The notes: a model not told the origin generated them from the sequence alone. DNA of 64,000 nucleotides from Amoebidium appalachense (GCA_963693365.1 CAVNZM010000002.1:12400001-12464000), one strand, 5' to 3'; positions 26,059 to 57,372 are shown, numbered from the stretch's first letter. Program-made: numbers and translations.

Positions 26059-26738
26059 ACACACACACACACACACACAGACATGCCACACACATTTCCC
26101 GATCCCGCTACCCTAACCAACTGTTTCTTTTCTTCCTTTGTCCAGTTTCCGAGCCCTCTCCTTTCTCTTGCAATCAATAGTGCCCATACTGACTCCGCCT
26201 TCCACCCAGCCGAGGCACTGGTGAACAGCCCAGCCATGGCAAGCATCATCAACCAAAGAGTCGCTGAGGTGTGTGTGTGCGTGTGTGTGTGTGCGTGCGC
26301 GTGTGGCTGTGGCTGTGGCTGTGGCTGTGGCTGTGGCTGTGGTTGTGTCACTTTTTCTGTGGAACCTCTGTGCTTGTGTGTGTGTGTGTGTGCGCGCGTG
26401 CGTGCGCGTGGGCGTCTATACAATGCTCTCTGGCATGTTGGTGTAGTCTTGGATGATTGGTGTGCTTCGTCTGTCTTTGTATGAATGCATGCTCGATGTG
26501 CATGTTGGTGTAACTTCATGCATACTTAGGGTGAGTGTGTGCGGGTTGTGTGATGTGCATTAGTGTTGATAACAATCAACACTAATGCAAATAGCAATGC
26601 GATTTCCACCCTCTCCTTGCCCCCTCCTTCCCTCCTGCCTCCTAAAGTGTGTGTGCATGTGTGTGCACACAACCCACAAAGCTCTCACACCTCACCACAT
26701 CTTAACCGTCCTTACACACACGACTAACCCTACCTTCT

Positions 26739-26796
<58 letters not shown>

Positions 26797-26807
26797 CCGT
26801 GATACAC

Positions 26808-26846
<39 letters not shown>

Positions 26847-27148
26847 CACACACATGGCAGCAGGCGCACCAGCAGACACAGCAAATGGACATCGAGACTG
26901 TGCCCAGTCCAACACACTTGTACTACAACCACTTACACGGTGAGCTAACCCTTTCCCTTTTTAATCCTCCTAGTTTGGTCCACCCCCCCCCCCCCCCCCC
27001 CCCCCCCCCCCTTTTCACCCTCCTAGGTTTGTGCACTCTGCCCTTTCACCTTCCCAATATGTGTGCTCTTTCCCCTCAGACCTCCTATACCCTCTTCCCC
27101 GTCCCCGTCTCCCTCCCCCCCTCGCCCCTCCGCATCCATTTTCTACAG

Positions 27149-27183
<35 letters not shown>

Positions 27184-27548
27184 CTTGCTCTGGTTTGTCG
27201 ATGGTCGGCACTTCAACAAGCACATGGGTGCACACACACACACACCTGCACACACGTTCGCGCGCACACACACACATGCTCATAGTACCACACATTGCCA
27301 CACACCCTCGTACACAAACACACTCATCTATTTGCACCTTCACTCGCATACATTCACATACCACGGCCGCGCACATTCTCAAACACACACGTGCCATTCA
27401 CTATCTTTCTGCCTTTTCTTTCTCTTTCTCTCTCTCCCCCCCCCCCCCCCCCCCCCCCCGGCCACACACATACATGCACACACACCCTCCCCCCTGCGCC
27501 CTTAGCTCTCCAAGGTTCCGTTTCCATGACGCCGCCAACACACATACA

Positions 27549-27596
<48 letters not shown>

Positions 27597-28112
27597 ACAC
27601 GCGCACACACACCACAGACACACACATGACTGTACAAACATGGCTGTACGAGTCTAACACACACACACACACGCTACACACATGACTAGTCTAACATCCC
27701 GGGGGGTACCCAACAGTGGAGGAAGAGTCGCCTGTGCTCATGCACGGAGACGCCACGTCAGAGCAGCATCTGTCCTTCCGCCCACCCATGGCCAGGACAC
27801 AGGCATTGGCACTAGATCTGGAGCAGCTGGACATCAGCAAGGTGCGGAGACACAGGCACACACAAAACACACATACATGCACATGCACGTCCACGTGCAC
27901 GCATACATGCACGTGCACGTGCACACACACATACACACACGTACATACAAAGCAAGTAACTCATACATATGAAAACACACACACACACCCACACACACAC
28001 ACATGCATACAGCGACGTCGCCTGCACGCGCGCGCACACACAAGCACACTCACTCACTCACTCACAACACACACTCTCTCTAACCAGAAAGATGCAAAGA
28101 GACACGGTGACA

Positions 28113-28151
<39 letters not shown>

Positions 28152-28839
28152 GCCCTTGCTGATACGATCACACAATCACCTAGACCCTCGCACACTGAAT
28201 ACGTCTATTCTGCTGTCGCCTTCGCCTGCTCTATTTGGTGCCACGGTGTGTGTGTTTTACCATCTTTTGTTGCATCCTGCCTGCACGGTTTGCATGTGTC
28301 GTGTGTGGGTCCACACGTATCCCTATTGGGATATGCCGAATATTCAAGTGGCAAAGGTGTGTGTGTGTGTGTGCGTGTGTGTGGAGCTATCTTTGTTGGT
28401 TTTCTCTCTTTGGTTCTGTCAACTGTGTGCGCTTATTATCATATGACCATCCACAAGTGTACAGTTGGAAGTTCTGACCTTGCTCAAATAAGATTTGAGG
28501 ATTTCGCATCCGGATTACTTAGAACACCCTTTATCTATCCGATAGACAATCTACATGACAACACCTGAGCACGTTTACTACACCAAGAGTCTACACAAAA
28601 ATTGAAGAATATATCCAATGAATATGCTTATTCCGATGAATACACTCACATAAACACACATATGACTGTATTTCACACCCTGCACTTTGAAACCATGCAC
28701 CCCAGGGGATAACTGTGACTCAACTATTGCACACTCTGTCACAGCAGGCGGCAGCTGAGGATTTGCCCGGCCCGATCCGTGGCTTTGAAACACCTGGGCC
28801 AAAAAACCTCATGATGGTACTACATACCCCCTTCCCCCT

Positions 28840-28895
<56 letters not shown>

Positions 28896-29383
28896 GCAGT
28901 CACCACAACACCGGCACAGGTACAGGCACACACACATCTCTCTCTCTCTCTCCCTCACTCTCCTTCTCTCTCTTTCTCTCTCTCTCTCATGCACATGAGT
29001 GCATGCTATCTGCACACAAACACGAGCCCAAAGAATGAATTACGTGCCCTTGCCAGTGGATTCCTGCGCATAGATTACCTTCACATACACAAAGGCACCC
29101 ATGACATCACACCCGCTGATACTCTCAAATTACAGATATATTCTATCATACCCCCACACACTGTAGATATTTTCTCCCGCCCGTTCGGTAACATATGTTC
29201 GGGTCCTCATTTTTTCCAATATGAATAATCCATCGTTGAGCCTGTCAGTCCGAAAAGTACGATTGCAGTTATGCACCCAGCATATAAGAAAACAAGTGCA
29301 TAACGCACATGCACACATGCGACACGATTGAAATTCTATTCAGCACTGCAAAAAAAGTACAGCCATCAGGCTTCACTGACCGT

Positions 29384-29420
<37 letters not shown>

Positions 29421-29508
29421 CCCCTTTCCCCCCCCCCCCCCTCTTCTTCCCCGTTTCTGTCTGTCAAATCAGGAATTCAACGAGGTTGCGAGGGAGGATG
29501 ATGACTGA
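17954..29508 (+). CDS. PKMYT1-like: Wee1/Myt1-family inhibitory Cdk1 kinase, Myt1-like (14 exons, 453 aa)
   Basis: Exons: 17954-18176, 18653-18726, 18884-18990, 19298-19426, 21207-21282, 22300-22422, 23970-24058, 24825-24904, 25759-25848, 26210-26268, 26861-26939, 27717-27841, 28745-28816, 29473-29508 (TGA). All intron phases agree. Seen: glycine loop LGKGSFGEAF, VAIK-type YAVK, QTELCERGSLQ hinge, HLDIKPANIF in place of HRD, GDFG, EGDPKYLAPELL, and a terminal APDPARRPTAEAL. HLDxKPANIF and EGDPxYxAPELL are signatures of Myt1/Wee1 kinases, which phosphorylate Cdk1 on Tyr15/Thr14 and hold cells out of mitosis. The C terminus (TPGPKNLMMEF) resembles the (P)RNLLSxFE tail of animal Myt1 that docks cyclin B-Cdk. 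Unlike animal Myt1, no hydrophobic span follows the kinase, so it is probably soluble. The first intron donor (GTTGTA) is the weakest call. Confidence 0.92.
20806..21135 (+). mobile_element. SINE-like element in Myt1 intron, same strand as the gene
   Basis: Starts CCGGGTATGGTTGC, contains a shortened GGGGTCGAAACTCAG block, and ends CCACATTCAA followed by poly-C. A few internal bases are missing compared with the 3818-4199 copy. Confidence 0.65.
22460..22595 (+). mobile_element. SINE-like element, divergent 3' part
   Basis: Resembles the 9177 subfamily (GACGTGGGCCTCCCCTGAGG to CACATTCAA). It is followed by poly-C and then an 80-bp (CA)n, within the Myt1 gene. Confidence 0.5.
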
Positions 29509-31632
29509 CTACGCTCTCTTGCTCTGGGACAGCAACCTTGGAACGAAACGAAGGCTGTGCTTGTCATCGTATAGAAATGTGACGTTACATCAAATGACCA
29601 TATTACCATATTTGGGCAGTGGCTCGGCAAGCACCAATCGCTTTGTTCTATGACGGCACGGTGGCGGTGCCTCCCCAATACCGAAAGAAAGCTGCGGAAT
29701 TGACGATGCTCTGTTTTTCATGCGTTCCCATGTAGTAGGAGGCCCATGTTTGTAACATGTGTGGTCATGCTATCTGCTCAGATAGGAATGGCCCAAGTTT
29801 TTGCGGCCGAATTTTGCATTGTCTATCAGCTGCAACCTTTTGTATTTCCTGGCCCTTTCCCCCTGTTCCCTCTTCTGTAATACTGTTGGTCGCTCCTTTT
29901 ATTTTTCATTTTGCCTTTTTAAAGGCTGTTGGTTTGCCTTGTGGGTGTTTGGGTGTGTTCGGCGGGGAATGTGAGTGTGTGGGTGGGGGTGGGGGTATTT
30001 GTGCGTGTCCAGCCGCGCGGAGGGGAAAGGGGGAGGGGGGGGGGGGGGGGGGGATCGAATGACCGGAGTTGGTGTTTTGTTGTTTGGGCTCATTGTAAAT
30101 AGGCAGAACCGTAGGGGACGTGAACAAGTTTTGTTAAGATTTGAGATTTCCCGCTAGTTGTCAAGCAAATGAATATTAATTACCAGAATCTTTGTTCGTG
30201 GGTTCGTGAAGTTTTAACACAACGCGTATGTGCTGTTACTAATGATGTAAATTGTATTTAATGACGTCATTGTTATGGGGGGCGTGACGTATGTTCGTTT
30301 TGACACTGGGTGCCTCAGTCAGAAATTGCCATATTAGACCGTGGATGATACATAATACATGGATATCCAATACATGAGATAGATTTTGCGTAAATTTGAG
30401 ATTTTTCGTTATTTGTGAAGCTGCAGTGCGACATGTATGGGGACTGAGTGTCCATCGTGATGATGTTACCCCTGCCTTTTCACACACACATAGAGCCAAC
30501 ACAAGTTGTACATGTGTGTGTGTGTGCTTGTGTGTAAAATATTGTGTGTGTTTAATGGGGAGAAGGAGGGGGGGGTTGGGGGGGGGGGGGGGGGGGGGGG
30601 GAGGGGGGCTGTCTAAAGAAATGCCTAGGCTAGCTAGGGGCTACCGAGGCTGGGATCCTAGGGGGAGACGAAGATAACGTTGCTGGAATTCCGCGCTCGT
30701 GTGTGTGTGTGTGTGGTGGTGGTGGTGGTGGCGACGGGGGGGGGGGGGGGGGGGGGGGACGGGGGTTGCAAGGCCCTGTGATTTCCGGGACACAGAACTT
30801 AGATAACAATTTTCTGGTTATCCGACCATGGCCGGCAAATGGAAGAATTTGCTTTGCCCCATGAAGTGTTGTGGGTGTGGACGAGGCCTCCTTAGCTAGA
30901 TTGGACTGTTCAGGCGTGGCGCGCGTATGTGATGTGCCTTTTCGTGAGCCTCGGTGTGCTGAGCCTGCACTGAGTGTGTGTGTGTGCACGTGTGTAAGCG
31001 ACACGGCTCAGTGTAATACGTGTGTCGCTGTGTGTGACGGACGTGTGTGTGTGTGTGTGCGTGCCGCAGTGTGTGTGTTTGTGTGTGTGTGTATACATGT
31101 ATGTGTGTGCTCGCGCGTGCAATCTGTGTGCCCTGTGCGCACACACACGGTACACGTGTTTGTGTGTGTGTGTGTTGATCGACGGTGTGCGTTCTCGGTG
31201 TGTGTGTGTATGTGCTTGAGTTGGTGTGTGTGTGTCGATGGTGTGTGTGTGTGTGTGTTTGTGTTTGTGTGTGTGTGCATGTGTGCACGTGTGTGTGCAT
31301 GTCTGTGTGTTTACATACGGATGTGTGTGTGCGTACGGTCTGTATGACACCAGTATGTTGGGTGATCATGATTGCATTTCAAAACAAAAAAGCCAACACA
31401 AGCTAACATATGCATTAAACACGTTCTGACGAAAATAAAGGGCACGAAGTAAACAACAATGCCTGAACCAAAACCACGGCCCAAAAACAAAATTGAATAT
31501 AAAGAGAACAACCAGAGCTAAACAACCTCTTACTAGCCAAAAACCCAACACAAGGCAAGGTTTCGTACAACCATATGTGCCAAATGATTCAGGTGCTGCC
31601 GCTGAACCTCCCCTCGGGTCCGGGGAGAAGAG

Positions 31633-31664
<32 letters not shown>

Positions 31665-32301
31665 CAATTCCGCGTGTTCTAGATCAACTCACTACCATAG
31701 TGTCTTCCTTCGCTGTGGCACCAAAATGCACCCCACATATTTTCTTGATATCATGGGCCCAACAAGCCAATATGAGACGCTGTGCATGCCCATTTTATTG
31801 TAGAATCTGGCGGTCCGTTCTTTAATTGACCGTAACCGGAAGAACTATCTAGCACGGTGGCCCTCTGCAACACTAAGGCACAGGTATGACTCTTGCTGTG
31901 CACGGTCGCCTGCACGTAAACACGCGTCGCCCCCTCCCTCCGCCCATTATTATTTTATTTTTTTTATTTTTTTATTATTATTATTATTTTATCCCGTTTC
32001 ACTCCCGGCGAGGCACTGCCTCAGGGGAGCTTACCGTCTTCCGCCTAGACACAGATCGTACTGTATAGCACACTCATAAGTCAGGATTCTAATTCGGACC
32101 CCAACTGGCACTTCTTTCCTCCCCTCTCTCTCTTTCCTCCCCTCTCTCTCTTTCCTCCCCTCTCTCTCTTTCCTCCCCTCTCTCTCTTTCCTCCCCTCTC
32201 TCTCTTTCCTCCCCTCTCTCTCTTTCCTCCCCTCTCTCTCTTTCCTCCCCTCTCTCTCCCCTTCTCCCCTGGGCACAAATACAAATAAACCCCGCAATAG
32301 T
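29509..32301. other. Intergenic region between Myt1 and LINE family B
   Basis: Poly-G tracts near 30033, 30580 and 30738, long imperfect GT-rich sequence at 30970-31340, and AT-rich unique DNA. No gene recognised. Confidence 0.5.
32115..32258. repeat. 18-bp minisatellite, 8 perfect copies
   Basis: TTTCCTCCCCTCTCTCTC is repeated eight times without a mismatch. The perfect identity implies recent expansion. Confidence 0.85.
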
Positions 32302-32891
32302 GTGTGTGTGACTTTGGACTGCCACTTACTTATTAAACATGTACACAATCACAAGATAATCACGCAATATAACAAATGGAAAAAGATACCAAACGACACT
32401 AGACCCGATGAAAGCATACACCTTGAAAAACTAAGCCTTATGTCTCGTTTTATATATACTGACCGCCTCAACCATATTGCCAAATATGGCACTCGCAAGT
32501 GTATAACACCTAAATACATATTGCCTTCCTGTAGAACTGGTCTTTCTCTAGCTGATGGTATTATTGATCAATTACCACGCTTTTACTGTACACGTGCTAT
32601 ACAGTGGAGATCTAATAAGTATAAGGTGGCATCATTTGCATGCCCAAACAACACACACACACACCAGTTTAACCGGTCATGTATCGCCAAATGTAGTTTG
32701 ATAGACCACATAATACCGCAACACACACACGTCACATTCACAACAGACACCCAGAAAGATAGCCTACCTGTAAATTACAACATCCTTGATTTTATACTAA
32801 ACACGCGTAACTACGACCTGTTTATTAGATGTATTGATTGGCTTGAGAAACACATCACTACAAAATTATAGCGCACGCGCACACACACACA

Positions 32892-32946
<55 letters not shown>

Positions 32947-32978
32947 CCAGCTGATACCGAGTGTCCCGAGGGGAGCCC

Positions 32979-33019
<41 letters not shown>

Positions 33020-33230
33020 GGGGAACCCCAACTAATTGATTTCTCCTTGTAGTCTTTATGGTGTCTCGTAGAGAAAGTAAACCCTGATATATAGTCACCA
33101 CCCGACATCTATGTACGTGATCATGATATACCGCTGAGGGGATATTCCGAGCAAAACCCCCCCCCCCATACCTGAGACTGGTTCTCTTTGCCTCGAGTAA
33201 ACAGCGTAAACCCCATTTTTAGTTACGCCT
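32302..33230 (+). mobile_element. LINE family B, 3' part with C-terminal reverse transcriptase ORF and 3' UTR
   Basis: The open frame 32302-32871 (about 190 codons, stop TAG) holds FNRSCIAKCSLIDH, a Cys/His cluster like the C-terminal knuckle of non-LTR reverse transcriptases, and YNILDFILNTRNYDLFIRCI. A 3' UTR follows with (CA)n, an A tract of 35 or so at 32983-33018, and CCTCGAGTAAACAGCGTAAA near 33200. A second copy at 54089-54630 on the other strand confirms the unit. Confidence 0.6.
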
Positions 33231-33412
33231 TATCCCGCGGTTCTAGCCGCAGCAACGCTAGTGGGGAAGTGCACTTTAACAACACCAGCCGGGAGCGACC
33301 CGGGACACATACACAAACATAAAGACTTGAAAGGGGAAGACCCCATGCCCAGGACGCTGACCCGAACCGTGGCCGGTGACTCGGATTGGTCTCCCACTTG
33401 AACGTTGGGCTG

Positions 33413-33739
33413 GAGTAGGTAGTTGTGGGGCTATAGCTCCCTTTTTTTTTTTTCGGACCGGCCGGCCATTGTCGGATGAGCTGACCTGACCGAAGCTAAG
33501 TGCACCAGCCTAATCCGGGTCGAGTAGGGTGATGCGGGCCGGGTCGCCCGTGCGCATCGGTCCGCGGCCCGGCTGAATCTCGCGGGTCGGGTCGGGGGCA
33601 TGGCACATTCGATGCGTCATGACGTGTGACGTGAGTTGGGGTCAGGGCCGCACCGCTTCGGTCAGGTCAGCTCATCCGACAATGGCCGGCCGGTCCGAAA
33701 AAAAAAAAAAGGGAGCTATAGCCCCACAACTACCTACTC
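33413..33739. mobile_element. Element with about 84-bp terminal inverted repeats
   Basis: 33413-33496 and 33655-33739 are reverse complements with almost no mismatches (GAGTAGGTAGTTGTGGGGCT, GGACCGGCCGGCCATTG). Each arm contains an A/T homopolymer of slightly different length. The GC-rich 158-base centre has no gene. This is a foldback or MITE-type element; the family is unknown. Confidence 0.6.
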
Positions 33740-33788
33740 TGGGATGCCCAAGCGGCGCGCCGTCGACACGTCAGAGGGCCGGTGCTGT

Positions 33789-34297
33789 TCATGACGTCAT
33801 GTCTTGCGGCCGGATGATAACAAATTGGTGGTGCCCCTTGACGTGGTCTGGGGTGATGGCTTCTAGGGGGCGGCCAGACCCTCCCCTCCGCCCATTGGCA
33901 ATGTGTACTACAAGCACCTCCGCCCACCAGAAAAAGACTCGGCGCATTAATGCCATCCCATGGTGGCTACACCAGACTTGAAGAGATCTGCCGGGCGGAA
34001 GAGGGGGGGGGGGGGGGGGGGGGGGGAGGGGGGGGAGAGGGGGAGGGGGGGGGAAAGGGGAACGGAACGGACAACATGACGTCCGCGGAAGAGCAAGACG
34101 CAAATGGACCGGACTACAGTGCCAAAATCATCCGGACTGAGAAGGAAGTTGTGTGATGTGTACATGTGTGCGTTCGTGAGCCTGAGTATCTCTGGGCCAG
34201 TGTGTGTGCATGCATGGGCGCGCGGCGCCCATGTATGGTGGTGGTGGTTTTGGCAGTGACGGTTTGGCTGGTCATGTGTGTGTAAATGTGTGTCCTG

Positions 34298-34352
<55 letters not shown>

Positions 34353-34581
34353 AGCGGAGGGGGCCGGGGGAGCCTCCGGGGGGTGGAGGCGGGGCGGGGG
34401 GATATAAAGACCAGGCTCTAAAAACCGAAATTCGAGGTTGCCCTTCTCCTAGCTCCGCCTCCGCCACAACAACACCCACTTCTTCAACCCTTTCGAAAAA
34501 ATCTTGCAACATAGGGACCAGCTGTTGTTCGACAATTGGCCATGCCGCAGCCGGGGTGGGTTTGTAATTAGTGGTGTCCAT
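33789..34581 (-). CDS. Doubtful small gene, unknown product
   Basis: On the minus strand an ATG at 34581 opens a non-repetitive frame (MDTTNYKPTPAAAWPIVEQQ, then FFERVEEVGVVVAEAELGEG) to a possible donor at 34412. A second exon could start at 34136 (PDDFGTVVRSICVLLFRG; the phase fits). A third near 33990 follows CGGCAG and ends either at GWH-stop or at 33789, depending on phase. The sequence looks coding, being mixed, acidic and free of repeats, but I recognise no family and the end is unsettled. Poly-G tracts separate the pieces. Confidence 0.3.
34299..34349. repeat. Poly-G tract of about 51
   Basis: The longest pure G run. Runs of 15-50 G or C occur at dozens of other places. Their lengths may be unreliable in the assembly. 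Confidence 0.9.
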
Positions 34582-35140
34582 GCTGTGATCATGATGACGG
34601 GTCGGCTGCGGGTTGGAAGGTGATGCTGATGGTGCGAACCAGCGACATGTGCACCCTACGCCACCTCATGCATTGAATTGCAGTGAAATGGATTTTGAAC
34701 AGATGCCGATCCTGATGGCAGAATGTGGCTATGAGACTACCTGTGAACACGGCTTCGGAGATGCGTGCTTCATGCGCATGTGTGTATGCGCATGATGATA
34801 CTTGCTCCCAGCCTGCATAGCCCACACCCCAAAACTTCTACCAACAGTGGGGCTCTGCATCCACAGCGACCCTTTCCCCTGCTTCCTGTTTTGCTCTTCC
34901 GAGAACTTCGAATGGCCATCCGGGCAGCTCATCTGGCATGCAATTGTCTCCCGAGATCATTTGGGCTGATAAGAGAACCCGTTTTCATTGGCTTCTGCAG
35001 GGTATCTCCCACGAGGACGAAAAGTTCGCGCTTCCGCATACGTATATCATTTACACCTATTGTAAATAAAGTGTTGGACGACCATGCAACGCTGCAGTCA
35101 CACTACCCAAAAGCGCGTATAACGCAATACACCATTAGAT

Positions 35141-35175
<35 letters not shown>

Positions 35176-35540
35176 AACTTTTATAATCTGTAGCATATCA
35201 TGGCCTTGCGGACCCAGGTCAGCGGGCCCATATACAAGATGCATGTAAAAAAGCCCAATCGGCTTTCAGAAGGAAGTTTAGGGTGAATGTAGCCAGCGGT
35301 CATGTACCGTTGAACGATGCCTGTTGAGCATATAACTCATAACTCAAGAAAGCTCAACGACAAGACTGTAACTGTAATATCTTTATGTAGTTCTGGAGGA
35401 ATAGGTGTATTACAGTGGCCATAAATTATGAATATTAACCGTTTGAAACGGTATCTCTTCATATCCCCGTCGACTGTAACACATAGGCAGTGCTAGCCGA
35501 GTAACGACAGGCCTTAAGCCTGTCTCCTCAATGCCTCAAC
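34582..35540. other. Upstream region of the RTK gene
   Basis: Mostly unique sequence with one (CA)n at 35141-35170. No core promoter motif is convincing. Confidence 0.5.
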
Positions 35541-51580
<16,040 letters not shown>

Positions 51581-52385
51581 TGTTTTGTTTGAGTTGTGTG
51601 AATGTGGCGCGTTTTCGAACGAGAAAATGTATACAAGCATTTCCCCTGCTCATTTTAATTTGCCTTCGGTGTACGGTTGGTGAACACATTTTTGTTTGTA
51701 TGTTTGCCCATATGATGACTGTGGGAGACAGGAAATAGGGTGCTAGTTTAAACCCTTATTTGCAAACGTATGCATGCTTGCTAGCGAAAGTGTTACCAAA
51801 CTATGAGTTAATTGTATGCTCTGAGCCTAGTGTACATGTAATTAGTGAACAGGAAGCTTCAGACAGTCACTATCATTAAGCAATATTACTTTTATTCGAA
51901 TTATAATTCTGGATGACTCGGCAAAAGATCATGAAGTGATATCGCAATTGATGCCACAAAAATTCTTAGCCTATATATAGAAACTTCCATTTGCGTAGTC
52001 TTGAGGTGACAAAAAAAAAAAAAAAAAAAAACGTAAATTCATGATGTAAAGAATCGGATTCCTTGGGGCTGGTACCTGCCACAAGGACAGAAATATCGAA
52101 TCGTGGTAACTAAAACGGAAAACCCAAATGGTACTACTAAAGGACTATGATGTATTTGCGAACAAGCAAGATATCTGTGTATAGTAAAACGAAAGGGCCC
52201 TCTGGCAGTATGACTTAATTTTGAATTAACTGTAAATTATAGAATTTAACTGTATACTGTGTTGCTTCATAAGGGGATCCGCGGCCGGCGACTGCAGCTG
52301 GCAATCGCCCAAAGCGCTCCGTGGGGTCTCAGGCCAGACCCAATTGGCATTGGAAAATTTTCAAGTGGTATAATGTCGTTTGTGT

Positions 52386-52428
<43 letters not shown>

Positions 52429-52549
52429 CGGGGAGTACGCCTTTTCTGAGGAGGGAGAAACTTTTCATGTTGCGGCATCCGATATAGTCACGTGTACGGG
52501 CATCATGAGGTGTGCCGCCACGTCTTAAACTTAATCATACCATATTCAC
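51581..52549. other. 3' flank of the RTK gene
   Basis: AT-rich unique sequence with an A tract at 52012-52031 and a poly-G run near 52388-52425. No AATAAA seen close to the stop. Confidence 0.5.
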
Positions 52550-52551
52550 TA

Positions 52552-52737
52552 TGGGGTGGTCAGAGCAAAAATCGTGTTTTGACGACATAGGGATGTGAGC
52601 CACATGGTGAAATCTGCCTCGATTTGATTGGTGCGGTTCAATGGCTGACATGCCGAACCAATCAAATCGAGGCAGATTTCACCACGTGGCTCGCATCCCT
52701 ATGTCGTCAAAACACGATTCTTGCTCTGACCACCCCA
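52552..52737. mobile_element. Hairpin MITE with TA target duplication
   Basis: Arms 52552-52632 and 52657-52737 (81 bases each) are near-perfect inverted repeats around a 24-base loop. The ends read TGGGGTGGTCAGAGC. TA stands immediately outside both ends (52550-52551, 52738-52739), as left by Tc1/mariner-type insertion. No coding capacity, so mobilised in trans if at all. Confidence 0.7.
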
Positions 52738-52853
52738 TAATAGAGGCAGGAACGATGTCGTACTCACTGAATGTGTCACGTGCGTGTGTCTGCGTGCGGA
52801 AATGTGCACGCGCGCAGTGTGCCCACAGAAAGCTACAGCGTGTAAGTGTGTCC

Positions 52854-52953
<100 letters not shown>

Positions 52954-53143
52954 TGTGTGCGTGTGTGTGTGCGCAAGTCACATGGTGTTTGTTTTTTTCT
53001 CTTGCCTATAACAATTGTCAATACTAGTGTGCAAGTGCCACGTGTGTTCGTTTTGTTTGAGTGAACAGCATCTGCATTACATCAGCACACATGGAAACGG
53101 TAGAGGGACCTCCGCACGCTTGTGATCGAGGGTGTGTGTGTGT

Positions 53144-53188
<45 letters not shown>

Positions 53189-53284
53189 TTCATGGGTCGT
53201 GAGAATGAGACCTTGCGAGACGGCCTCTGTAAGCATCATGGCTGAGTCTGATATTTTCAGATCGTGACCGTGGCTAATCAGATG

Positions 53285-53345
53285 GATAACCGGTCTCTCT
53301 TTGCCTCGAGTAAACAGCGTAAACAGAGCCTTTTACGTTTTGCCT
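53285..53345 (+). mobile_element. LINE family B, terminal fragment
   Basis: GGTCTCTCTTTGCCTCGAGT and AAACAGCGTAAAC recur here in plus orientation, facing the reverse copy at 54089-54630 across an (AT)n and a long (GT)n. Confidence 0.5.
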
Positions 53346-53351
53346 GGGATT

Positions 53352-53354
<3 letters not shown>

Positions 53355-53431
<77 letters not shown>
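53355..53431. repeat. (AT)n microsatellite
   Basis: About 38 uninterrupted AT units, the only long AT array here. Confidence 0.95.
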
Positions 53432-53433
<2 letters not shown>

Positions 53434-53906
53434 TATATAATGTATGTACTGTATGTATTAAAACCGCTAACCTTTGACTGAACCATAAACCTAAATGGGG
53501 AGGGAGCCAATATGTACAATCATTTCATGATATCCATGTAATGCACAGATAATACATAACCAGTCACTAATTGGTGGGTGGGTCCCCCAGACTCTAAGAC
53601 TTGTGGGTCCTCCCCCTCTCCCTCTCCCCTCTCCTCCGTCCCTTACCCTCCTCCACCGAAAATCAAGGCGGGGGGCAGGGGGCGGCGGCGGGGGTGGGGC
53701 GGGGCGGGGGGAGGGGGGGGGGGGGGGGGGGGGGGCAGAGTCTCATGAGACTCTGTTTATAGTTCAGAATGGCTGTCTGATAATATTGTGCCTACGGCTT
53801 AGTTGGCAGTGGTGGTATATAATTGCGGCCACTGCAGGGCCTCAGAAGTGTTCTATGATTATTTTTAAAAGTCAATCTGACTACGGTTTTTGTGTGACAC
53901 GATGTG

Positions 53907-54047
<141 letters not shown>

Positions 54048-54088
54048 CACTGAGTGTGTGTGTGTGTGTATATATACATGTGTGTGTG

Positions 54089-54630
<542 letters not shown>

Positions 54631-54761
54631 GTGACCTAGAATTTGCCGAGGCTATCATCACAGCCGGATGTATTTGAGGTCCTCAGGGGCACCTTGCTGG
54701 TTTTTTGTGACTCAGTGACAAACAATATGGCGATTTGGTGAGTAACATACACACACGTAGG

Positions 54762-54851
<90 letters not shown>

Positions 54852-55063
54852 GCCTCACAACGCACGCGCACACACCACACGTGCGCGCGCGCACACACAC
54901 ACACACACTGACATGCACGCAAAAAGCAAAAAAAGAAAGAGGGGGGGGGGGGGGGGGGGGGGAATGCAGGCGAATCCTGGGAAACTCGGGCCATCAGGCT
55001 CATTACAAGTACCATATACCACGGTGACCGAGACTGTGACGCTCAATGCAGACTCAATAAACA

Positions 55064-55094
<31 letters not shown>

Positions 55095-55160
55095 GCACAC
55101 ACACAAACACATTTGCACACACAAAGAATGACACCGTATGACATACACACAGGTGGTGTA

Positions 55161-56035
<875 letters not shown>

Positions 56036-56036
56036 A

Positions 56037-56071
<35 letters not shown>

Positions 56072-56400
56072 CCACACCCACACCCACACACACACAGTGA
56101 CTGACACTGTGAGACACACACACACACACACGCACACACAGACACACACACACACACACACACACGGTGTTTATCGGCATGTTTCTGTGTGATTGTGCAT
56201 GACGTGTGTATGCCATGTGTATGTGCGAGCTTAAAGCTCGTGAGTGTTTTGTTGCCAGCAGCGGTGAGCAGAGGCGAAGCTGGGGCGTTTTCTTTTCTTT
56301 TCTTTTTCTTTTTTTTTTCGCTTTTCGTTTCAACTTCTTTTCTTCTTCTTCTTCTTTTCCTTCCCAACTTTTTTTTTTTTTTTTTTTTTTTTTCCAACTT

Positions 56401-56438
<38 letters not shown>

Positions 56439-56549
56439 AGAAAGGTAAAGGCGGAGGCGGGGAACACAAACAGGGAGGGAGGGAGAGAGAGAGGAGGGGA
56501 AGGGGGAGAGGAAGAGGGGAGAGAGAGAAAGGGCCGGGGGGGGTGGGGA

Positions 56550-57350
<801 letters not shown>

Positions 57351-57372
57351 CCCCCAGGCTCTCTCTCTCGCC

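Noticed and set aside
26303-26343. (TGGCTG)n hexamer as a coding repeat
   Set aside because: It lies in the Myt1 intron just after the donor at 26269 and has no role in the reading frame.
32115-32258. Regular 18-base repeats considered as a CRISPR-like array
   Set aside because: Contiguous tandem units without spacers, in eukaryotic DNA: an ordinary minisatellite.
53744-53765. CAGAGTCTCATGAGACTCTG palindrome as an operator or terminator
   Set aside because: A lone short palindrome beside a poly-G tract with no gene nearby; chance is likely.
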